Source: Burkholderiales bacterium (GTDB taxonomy: Bacteria > Pseudomonadota > Gammaproteobacteria > Burkholderiales > JAEUOS01). Taken from it: a DNA stretch of 6,365 nt. The stretch covers positions 1 through 6,365 of the forward strand of contig CANGUJ010000239.1 of the NCBI GenBank assembly GCA_947456845.1, written 5' to 3'. Positions 1 through 6,365 of the stretch are shown here, in pieces; within the stretch, counting starts at the first letter, position 1; the number at the start of each line of letters is the position of its first letter. The translations under genes and the position numbers were made by a program. Under the pieces are notes generated by a model, which did not search any database, was not told the origin of the DNA, and saw only the letters and a program-made list of their open reading frames with translations.

Positions 1-2033
<2,033 letters not shown>

Positions 2034-2053
2034 AGACGGCATCGCGCCTGATC

Positions 2054-2084
2054 CGGGCCCGCCAGTGCGCGGGCCTGTTTTTTT
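2054..2084 (+). terminator. Rho-independent terminator of rpoD
   Basis: The arms 2054-2062 (CGGGCCCGC) and 2069-2077 (GCGGGCCTG) form a 9-bp stem with one G-U pair and a 6-nt loop, followed directly by seven T residues (2078-2084). It lies 20 nt after the rpoD stop. This is a textbook intrinsic terminator and separates rpoD transcription from the next gene. The reverse strand lacks a matching U-tract, so it acts on the + strand. Confidence 0.93.
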
Positions 2085-2086
2085 GT

Positions 2087-2127
2087 CCGTCGCGTCCGGC
2101 CGCGCGGGCGGCGATGCGCCGCGACGG
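2087..2127 (+). repeat. Nested inverted repeat in the leader of the EamA gene
   Basis: CCGTCGCG (2087-2094) is the exact reverse complement of CGCGACGG (2120-2127), with 25 nt between. Inside the loop, GCCGC (2099-2103) can pair with GCGGC (2108-2112) across a 4-nt loop. The structure sits between the rpoD terminator and the likely TTG start at 2137. There is no T-run, so it is not a terminator. It may be an RNA leader structure or a GC-driven coincidence. Confidence 0.35.
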
Positions 2128-2140
2128 CCGTCTCGATTGA
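2114..2140 (+). other. Possible 8-residue upstream ORF overlapping the EamA start
   Basis: ATG 2114 opens a frame encoding MRRDGRLD and stopping at TGA 2138-2140. The stop overlaps the proposed TTG start (2137-2139) in the string TTGA, an arrangement that would allow re-initiation. No purine-rich ribosome-binding site precedes ATG 2114, and the ORF is short enough to arise by chance. Recorded because it bears on the start choice. Confidence 0.15.
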
Positions 2141-3048
2141 GCGGTCCGCGCAACGTCGGCGTGGCCGTCCTGGCCGTGCTCGGGGCCGTTCTCCTGTGGG
2201 GGGCGCAGTTTCCGGTGGCCAAGGCGGCCTATGCCGCGCTCGACCCCTACACCCTCACCTCGGCGCGCTACATCCTCGCCGCTTCGGTCCTGCTGGCGCT
2301 GACGGCGGCCACCGGCGGGCGCGCCGCGCTGTCGCTCGGGCCCCACCCATGGCGGCTGGTCGTGGCCGGGGTGCTCGGCATGGCGGGTTCGCCCCTGCTG
2401 GTGTTCGTCGGCTTGTCCTACACGCTGCCCGAGCACGCCGTGATCATCGTGGCGCTGCAGCCTTCGATCACCGCCATGGTGCAGTGGCGGCTCGGCGGGA
2501 AGCGGCCAGCGACCTTCACCCTGGCCGCCATCGCGGTGGCTTTTGCGGGCGTGGTGCTGGTGGTGGCAAGCCACGGCGTGCGCCCCGGTGAGGCCAAGCT
2601 CCTGGGCGACCTGATGGTCCTGTCGGGCTGCTGCTGCTGGATCTGCTACACGCTGATGCTGTCCGGATTTCCCGGCTTCGGCGCGCTGCGTTTCACCGCG
2701 CTGACCTGCCTTTTCGGTGCCATGGCGATCTGCGCGGCGACCGCGGTGGCGCTGACAGCCGGTGCCGTGCCGCTGCCGCAGGCCGGCGCATTCTTGAGCG
2801 TGGCGCCGCATATCGTGTTTCTGGCCATCCCCGGGGTGGTGCTCGCGATGGTCCTGTGGAACTACGGCAACGCGCGCCTCGGCCCCCTCAACTCCATGCT
2901 GGTCATCAACCTGATGCCGGTGGAAACCTATTTCATCCGTTATCTCGAAGGCGCGCGCTTCAGCTGGCAGGAATGGACCGGCGCCGCGCTGGTGATCGGT
3001 GCGCTGTTGGCGAACAATCTCTACCAGCGCAGGCAGTTCGCGCGCTGA
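2137..3048 (+). CDS. EamA/DMT-superfamily transporter, probable metabolite exporter
   Basis: This is an inner-membrane protein of the drug/metabolite transporter superfamily, normally ten helices in two EamA repeats; the substrate cannot be read from the sequence. From TTG 2137 it has 303 residues, the usual family length. Repeat 1 spans about 12-143, starting with LGAVLLWGAQFPVAKAAY and including SYTLPEHAVIIVALQPSITAM, the family's helix-4 pattern. Repeat 2 spans about 155-295, ending with NLMPV and GAALVIGALLANNL. A basic tail (YQRRQFAR) follows. Helix 6 has an unusual CCCWIC cluster (Cys165-167, Cys170). Start choice: the frame is open back to GTG 2065, but that codon lies in the loop of the rpoD terminator, so translation from it is unlikely. 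TTG 2137 and GTG 2161 are the remaining sensible starts; neither has a clear Shine-Dalgarno sequence. TTG 2137 overlaps the stop of a tiny upstream ORF. No clear promoter is visible. Confidence 0.88.
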   Translation: MSGPRNVGVAVLAVLGAVLLWGAQFPVAKAAYAALDPYTLTSARYILAASVLLALTAATGGRAALSLGPHPWRLVVAGVLGMAGSPLLVFVGLSYTLPEHAVIIVALQPSITAMVQWRLGGKRPATFTLAAIAVAFAGVVLVVASHGVRPGEAKLLGDLMVLSGCCCWICYTLMLSGFPGFGALRFTALTCLFGAMAICAATAVALTAGAVPLPQAGAFLSVAPHIVFLAIPGVVLAMVLWNYGNARLGPLNSMLVINLMPVETYFIRYLEGARFSWQEWTGAALVIGALLANNLYQRRQFAR

Positions 3049-3068
3049 GGTTTGCGGCATCCCGGGCC

Positions 3069-3094
3069 GCGCGGCGCGCCGGTTTGCGCCGCGC
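3069..3094 (+). terminator. GC-rich hairpin after the EamA gene, possible weak or Rho-assisted terminator
   Basis: GCGCGGCGC (3069-3077) and GCGCCGCGC (3086-3094) pair perfectly over 9 bp around an 8-nt loop, 20 nt after the stop codon. No T-run follows on either strand (CCCTGGCTTG downstream), so it is not a canonical intrinsic terminator. Its location at the end of the gene fits a 3'-end-stabilising or pausing structure. Confidence 0.4.
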
Positions 3095-3144
3095 CCCTGG
3101 CTTGCCCGCAGGCAGGCACCGCACAACCGCGATGATCCAGGCGA

Positions 3145-3160
3145 TGTGACAGGCTTCACG
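3145..3160 (+). promoter_or_regulatory. CRP/FNR-family-like operator (TGTGA-N6-TCACG)
   Basis: TGTGA (3145-3149), six bases (CAGGCT), then TCACG (3156-3160) matches the classic CRP consensus core TGTGA-N6-TCACA at 9 of 10 defined positions. It lies in the gap between two divergent-function transporter genes, 117 nt before the start of the MFS exporter gene. It is a plausible binding site for a cAMP-receptor-like regulator of that gene. Which regulator the organism has cannot be seen here. Confidence 0.4.
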
Positions 3161-3204
3161 CGCAAATGCGAACGAAGGTGAAAAGCGCGATCTGCTTCAC
3201 GCGC
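3153..3204. repeat. 11-bp direct repeat GCTTCACGCGC, two copies 41 bp apart
   Basis: Identical copies at 3153-3163 and 3194-3204 are offset by 41 bp, close to four helical turns, so they would face the same side of the DNA. The first copy contains the right half of the CRP-like palindrome. The second copy's GCTTCAC can pair with GTGAA(AA)GC at 3178-3186 across a 7-nt loop. Together they suggest a composite regulatory region, though high GC makes CGCGC tails cheap. Confidence 0.4.
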
Positions 3205-3260
3205 GCGGCCCCGCGAAGCGTCTCCGGAGGTGCCGCGGGCGCCGCCGGCGCACAACGTCG

Positions 3261-3266
3261 CATAAT
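3261..3266 (+). promoter_or_regulatory. Possible -10 element (CATAAT) before the MFS gene
   Basis: CATAAT is an isolated AT-rich hexamer matching the sigma-70 -10 consensus TATAAT at five of six positions. It lies only 12 nt before ATG 3278, so transcription would start about 3273 and give a near-leaderless mRNA, consistent with the lack of a Shine-Dalgarno sequence. No recognisable -35 lies at 16-18 bp upstream, which would fit activator dependence. It sits inside a GCACA-N11-TGTGC dyad (3249-3269). Confidence 0.3.
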
Positions 3267-3277
3267 GTGCCTGCGCC

Positions 3278-4915
3278 ATGCACAAGCCAACACCACACAC
3301 TTCCCTGCCTGCGGCCGGCACGGCGGCGCCGGTTGCGCCGGTCTCCTTCTGGGCGCCTTTCGGCCAGCCGGCGTTCCTGGTGATCTGGAGCGCCACGCTG
3401 CTGGGCAACGTCGCGGCGGCCATGCGCGAACTGGCCGCCGCCTGGCTGATGACCTCGCTGTCGCTTTCATCGGTGGCCGTCGGCATGGTCAAGGCCGCTT
3501 CCTCGCTGCCGGTCATGCTGCTCGCCTTGCCGGCCGGCGCGCTGGCCGACATGATCAACCGCCGCGCCCTGAATCTGTCCGTCAACGCGGTGCTGGCCGC
3601 GCTCGCCGTCGCGATCGGCGTGGCCACGCTCACCTCGAGCCTCACCCCCGGCCTGCTGGTGGCGGCGATATTCCTGACCGGCATCGGATCGGCGCTGCTG
3701 CAGCCCACCCAGCAATCCCTGGTGCCGCTGCTGGTGCCGCGGCACCAGATGGAGCAAGCGGTGGCCCTGAACGGCATGGGTCTCAATCTCTCGCGCGCGG
3801 TCGGTCCGGCGCTGGCAGGCTTGCTGGTCGCGGGGCTGGGCACGGCGGCGGCGTTTTTCGCCAATGCGCTCGGGTACGTGGTTGTCGTTGCCGCGTTCCT
3901 GTGGTGGAAGGCGGCGGGCCAGCCGGTCACGCAGGCGGCCCGCGAGAGCTTTCCCGGCGCCATGGCCGCCGGACTGCGCTTCGTGCGCCACGCACCGGTG
4001 TTGCGGCGCGTGCTGGTGCGGCTGGCGGTGTTTGTTTTCATCGCCAGCGCCTACTGGACCCTGCTGCCGGTGCTGGTCCGCCGCGACTTGGCGGGCTCAC
4101 CGGGCGTGTACGGCAACCTGCTGGCGGCCATCGGGATCGGCACGGTCATCACCGCGCTGTCCCTGCCCTGGCTGCGCCGCAAGCTCACCCAGGACAATGC
4201 GTATCGCCTGGCACTCGGCCTGTCAGGCGCGGCGCTCGTTGCCCTGGCCTATGCGCCCAATGCGTGGGTCGCCGCGGCCATCGCGGTGGCCATCGGCGCC
4301 GCGTGGCTGGCCGGCCTGACGGTGGCCAACGTCTCCGCCCAGGCCCACCTGCCGGACTGGATGCGCGGGCGCGGAATGGCGATCTACCTCATGGTGTTCG
4401 CCGGGGCCATGACCGTCGGCAGCCTGGTCTGGGGATGGGTGGCCGATCACGCCACCACCCGCCACGCGCTGGGCGCCGCCGCCGCGTGCGCTGCGCTGGG
4501 CGTCGTCGCTTTCAGCCGCACGCCGCTGCCCGACCAGCCGCCCGACCTGACGCCCGCGCTGCACTGGTGGCCCGAGCCGCAGGTGCATGAAGCGGTCGCG
4601 CCCGGGCGCGGGCCGGTGCTGGTCTCGATCGAATACGACGTCGACCCGGCGCACAGGCAGGCGTTTCTCGGCCTGCTGCGCGACCTTTCCCTGGAAAGGC
4701 TCCGAGACGGCGCGTACCAGTGGGGCGTCTTCGAGGACGTCGCGCGGCCCGGGCGGCATGTGGAAACCTTCCTGCTCTCCTCATGGGACGAGCAGCAACG
4801 CTTGTATCACCGCATCTCGCGCGACGACGCCCATCGCGAGGCCATGGTGGCGCGCTTCCACCGGGGACCCGTGCCGCCCGAAGTGCGCTTCCTGGTGGCG
4901 CCGCCCTCGCATTGA
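3278..4915 (+). CDS. MFS transporter, MFS_3 (EntS-like exporter) family with C-terminal soluble domain
   Basis: This is an inner-membrane major facilitator, probably a proton-coupled exporter of small molecules; the substrate is unknown. It has 545 residues. A Pro/Ala-rich cytoplasmic tail (1-28) precedes about 12 helices up to residue 412. Visible motifs are the helix 2-3 loop G87ALADMINRR96 (motif A; the usual Arg after LAD is Met here), N165GMGLNLSRAVGPALAG181 in helix 5, and WMRGRGMAIYLMVFAG (361-376) in the helix 10-11 region. A linker (415-445) leads to a soluble domain (446-543, starting VLVSIEYDVD, with SWDEQQRLYHRISRDDAHREAM), which resembles the ferredoxin-like C-terminal domain common in full-length MFS_3 proteins. 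ATG 3278 is the first possible start, because an in-frame TAA lies at 3263-3265 with no start codon between. No Shine-Dalgarno is visible. The gene is flanked by its own upstream regulatory region and a downstream tRNA promoter, so it looks monocistronic. Confidence 0.93.
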   Translation: MHKPTPHTSLPAAGTAAPVAPVSFWAPFGQPAFLVIWSATLLGNVAAAMRELAAAWLMTSLSLSSVAVGMVKAASSLPVMLLALPAGALADMINRRALNLSVNAVLAALAVAIGVATLTSSLTPGLLVAAIFLTGIGSALLQPTQQSLVPLLVPRHQMEQAVALNGMGLNLSRAVGPALAGLLVAGLGTAAAFFANALGYVVVVAAFLWWKAAGQPVTQAARESFPGAMAAGLRFVRHAPVLRRVLVRLAVFVFIASAYWTLLPVLVRRDLAGSPGVYGNLLAAIGIGTVITALSLPWLRRKLTQDNAYRLALGLSGAALVALAYAPNAWVAAAIAVAIGAAWLAGLTVANVSAQAHLPDWMRGRGMAIYLMVFAGAMTVGSLVWGWVADHATTRHALGAAAACAALGVVAFSRTPLPDQPPDLTPALHWWPEPQVHEAVAPGRGPVLVSIEYDVDPAHRQAFLGLLRDLSLERLRDGAYQWGVFEDVARPGRHVETFLLSSWDEQQRLYHRISRDDAHREAMVARFHRGPVPPEVRFLVAPPSH

Positions 4916-4946
4916 GCCTGTCTGTTCGGGAGGCGATGTGGCGCCC

Positions 4947-4955
4947 TGTTAGAAT
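4947..4955 (+). promoter_or_regulatory. Extended -10 promoter of the tRNA gene
   Basis: TGTTAGAAT combines the extended -10 motif TGn (4947-4949) with TAGAAT (4950-4955), five of six matches to TATAAT. Transcription would start near 4962, about 14 nt before the mature tRNA end, leaving a short leader for RNase P. No good -35 lies 16-18 bp upstream, as is usual where an extended -10 compensates. It starts 31 nt after the MFS stop, with no terminator between. Confidence 0.7.
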
Positions 4956-4975
4956 CCGCAGCCTTTGCATGGTCC

Positions 4976-5052
<77 letters not shown>

Positions 5053-5062
5053 GTTGCAGCCC

Positions 5063-6076
5063 ATGAACCGTCGACCCACAACGTTCGGAACCGTGCTGAC
5101 AAATCGCCTGCGCGCCTTGCTGTGCACGCTTGCGGCGCTACACCCGGCGCTTGCCGGCACCGCGCTGGCGCAAGAGACCTGGCCCACCAGGTCGATCCGT
5201 CTCATCGTGGGCTTTCCGCCCGGCGGCACCATCGATGCGCTGGCGCGCGCCATGGTGGCGCCGATGGGCAAGGCGCTCGGGCAACCGGTGGTGGTGGAAA
5301 ACCGTCCCGGCGCGGCGCAGGCCCTGGCGGCGGAACTGGTGGCCAAGGCCGAGCCGGACGGCTACAGCATCGGGCTGGTGGATTCAGGCCCGCTCACGGT
5401 GTCGCCGCATTTCAGGCCGATGAACTTCGATTCCCAGCGCTCGTTCACGCCGGTCGGCAGCGTCGCCAAGCTGCCCCTCATCCTGGTCGCATCCAATGCC
5501 AGCGGGCTGGCCGGCCTCCAGGATGTGGTGCGCGCCGCGCAGGCCAAGCCCGGCGCGCTCAGCTATGCGAGCGTGGGGGCGGGCAGCATGCATAACCTCG
5601 CCGGCGAATACATGAAGAGCGTGCTGAAGATCGACATTCTGCACGTTCCCTACAAGGGCGCCGCGCTTGCCGCCCCGGACGTGATTGCCGGGCGGGTCGC
5701 GCTGATGTTTTCGGGTGTCTCCAGCGGGGCGGGTTGGGTGCGCGACAGGCGGGTCGTGGCCATCGGGGTGACCTCGCCAAAGCGCTCGGCCGCCCTGCCG
5801 AACGTGCCGACGCTTGCCGAGCAGGGCATGCCGGGCTTCGATGCGCAGGGCTGGGTGGGCCTGTTCGGTCCGGCCGGAATGGCGCCGGCGGTCGTCGCCC
5901 GATTGAACGCGGCCCTGCGCGAGGCCCTGAAAGACCCCGCCCTGATACAGCAGGAGGTCGTGCGTGGCGGCAATGAAATGCTCGGTGGCGGCGCCGAGGA
6001 ACTCGCGGCGCTGATCGCGGCCGACGAGGTGCGCTGGGGCAGGGTCATCCGCGAGCAGGGCATCCGGGCGGAGTGA
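5063..6076 (+). CDS. Bug-family (TctC-like) tripartite tricarboxylate transporter substrate-binding protein
   Basis: This is a periplasmic binding protein of the Bug/TctC family, which typically captures carboxylates or related small molecules for TctAB permeases; the ligand is not predictable. From ATG 5063 it has 337 residues. A Sec signal peptide (1-36; hydrophobic core about 18-35) ends in ALA before Q37. Family motifs follow: IRLIVGFPPGGTIDALARA (45-63), VVVENRPGA (76-84), AELVAKAEPDGY (90-101), HVPYKGAA (194-201), GVTSPKRSAALPNVPTLAEQGMPGF (235-259) and the C-terminal VIREQGIRAE. Where many family members have MFD, this has MFS (Ser217). Start: TTG 5054, ATG 5063 and GTG 5093 are in frame; none has a good Shine-Dalgarno. 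GTG 5093 would give a more ordinary signal peptide (MLTNRLRALL). No TctA/TctB permease genes are in the window, so it looks like an orphan binding protein, common in Burkholderiales. It starts 10 nt after the tRNA. Confidence 0.93.
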   Translation: MNRRPTTFGTVLTNRLRALLCTLAALHPALAGTALAQETWPTRSIRLIVGFPPGGTIDALARAMVAPMGKALGQPVVVENRPGAAQALAAELVAKAEPDGYSIGLVDSGPLTVSPHFRPMNFDSQRSFTPVGSVAKLPLILVASNASGLAGLQDVVRAAQAKPGALSYASVGAGSMHNLAGEYMKSVLKIDILHVPYKGAALAAPDVIAGRVALMFSGVSSGAGWVRDRRVVAIGVTSPKRSAALPNVPTLAEQGMPGFDAQGWVGLFGPAGMAPAVVARLNAALREALKDPALIQQEVVRGGNEMLGGGAEELAALIAADEVRWGRVIREQGIRAE

Positions 6077-6126
6077 AGGGGCGCCCGTGGTGAAGACGCC
6101 GCCTGCGCCCGCATGCCCGGAGAGCG

Positions 6127-6132
6127 CATAAT
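6127..6132 (+). promoter_or_regulatory. Possible -10 element (CATAAT) before the last gene
   Basis: CATAAT follows GCG in the string GCGCATAATCCGCC, echoing the TCGCATAAT before the MFS gene. Transcription would start near 6139, inside the first repeat copy. There is no clear -35 and no extended -10 TG, so the call rests on the hexamer and its location between two genes. Confidence 0.25.
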
Positions 6133-6169
6133 CCGCCATTCCAAGGATTGCGATCCGCCCCATTCCAAG
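6131..6169. repeat. Imperfect tandem direct repeat ATCCGCC(CC)ATTCCAAG before the last gene
   Basis: Copy 1 is ATCCGCCATTCCAAG (6131-6145). Copy 2 (6153-6169) is the same 15 bases with an extra CC in the middle. The left halves are 22 bp apart and the right halves 24 bp, about two helical turns. Between them GGAT/ATCC (6145-6148 and 6153-6156) can form a small hairpin. It lies in the leader before the upstream ORF and could be an operator or a local duplication. Confidence 0.55.
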
Positions 6170-6181
6170 CCCCGAACCACC

Positions 6182-6238
6182 ATGCGCCCGATTCTCCTTG
6201 TCGACACGCCTGCCCCGGATTGGCGGAGGCAGGCATGA
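6182..6238 (+). CDS. 18-residue upstream ORF overlapping the next start by ATGA; possible leader peptide
   Basis: ATG 6182 opens an 18-codon frame encoding MRPILLVDTPAPDWRRQA and ending at TGA 6236-6238. Its stop overlaps the start of the next gene in the string ATGA, a classic translational-coupling arrangement. There is no obvious Shine-Dalgarno before ATG 6182, so it may be a chance ORF, a coupled leader peptide, or the remnant of a longer gene. I recognise no family. Confidence 0.3.
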   Translation: MRPILLVDTPAPDWRRQA

Positions 6239-6365
6239 CCGCGGCTGCCGACAACCGGCAGTCGGCCGCCGCTCCGCTCGAAGCGCCGCTGTACTCGATA
6301 CGCGATTCATGGCGGTTCGCGGCGCTGCTCTTCGCCATCGACGGCATCTGCCTGGGCCAGTTCGG
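6235..6365 (+). CDS. Unidentified, probably membrane, protein; 3' end beyond the window
   Basis: ATG 6235 starts an open frame of 43 codons to the window edge. The start is well supported by GGAGG at 6225-6229, five bases upstream, the best ribosome-binding site in the window. The first 23 residues are polar and Ala-rich (MTAAADNRQSAAAPLEAPLYSIR), followed by a hydrophobic stretch starting WRFAALLFAIDGICLG that looks like the first transmembrane helix. A cytoplasmic tail followed by a helix fits an integral membrane protein such as a transporter, but too little is visible to name a family. It overlaps the 18-codon ORF by four bases. Confidence 0.6.
   Translation, partial: MTAAADNRQSAAAPLEAPLYSIRDSWRFAALLFAIDGICLGQF

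Noticed and set aside
2065..2136. A 24-codon N-terminal extension of the EamA protein from GTG 2065.
   Set aside because: The GTG lies in the loop of the rpoD terminator hairpin and the T-run would be coding. The extension has no EamA homology pattern.
3166..4590. A 474-codon + strand open frame overlapping the MFS gene.
   Set aside because: The product is Gly/Arg/Ala/His-rich without membrane helices or motifs, whereas the overlapping frame encodes a clear MFS protein.
4606..4915. The MFS C-terminal soluble domain as a novel fusion.
   Set aside because: This domain arrangement is usual for full-length MFS_3-family proteins, so it is not novel.
6079..6110. GGGCGC/GCGCCC inverted repeat after the Bug gene as a terminator.
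   Set aside because: Only 6 bp with a 20-nt loop and no T-run; expected by chance at this GC content.
5384..6310. A 308-codon reverse-strand frame under the Bug gene and the last leader.
   Set aside because: It is antisense to a clear Bug protein, has shadow-type composition and shows no family motif.

Overview
The window is very GC-rich and all credible genes lie on the + strand. Gene content suggests a betaproteobacterium of the order Burkholderiales, probably near the Alcaligenaceae (Bordetella/Achromobacter type). The reasons are a proteobacterial-type RpoD with a long non-conserved insert and a Lys/Ala-rich N-terminal extension, a stand-alone Bug-family (TctC-like) periplasmic binding protein, and the GC-rich codon usage. 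The taxonomic placement is inference, not a database result.

Layout. Positions 1-2033 hold the 3' part of rpoD, the housekeeping sigma factor; its start lies before the window. A strong intrinsic terminator (2054-2084) closes it. A short leader with a nested inverted repeat precedes an EamA/DMT-family exporter (about 2137-3048), which probably starts at a TTG. The 229-nt gap 3049-3277 holds a GC-rich hairpin, a CRP-like palindrome and an 11-bp direct repeat, then a possible -10 element. Next is an MFS_3-family exporter (3278-4915) with the C-terminal soluble domain typical of that family. An extended -10 promoter (4947-4955) drives a CAU-anticodon elongator-type tRNA (4976-5052), most likely the lysidine-modified tRNA-Ile2. 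A Bug-family solute-binding protein (5063-6076) starts about 10 nt after the tRNA's CCA end, so it probably shares the tRNA transcript. The final 289 nt hold an imperfect direct repeat, an 18-codon upstream ORF, and the start of an unidentified, probably membrane, protein that overlaps this ORF by ATGA and runs off the window.

The genes do not form one pathway. The window is a conserved core gene (rpoD) and a tRNA gene interleaved with independently transcribed small-molecule transport genes. I found no mobile element, CRISPR array, toxin-antitoxin or defence module, and no evidence for a new multi-gene system. The most unusual points are small-scale: the tRNA/Bug junction, the CRP-like site before the exporter gene, two short upstream ORFs whose stop codons overlap downstream starts, and the repeat before the last gene.
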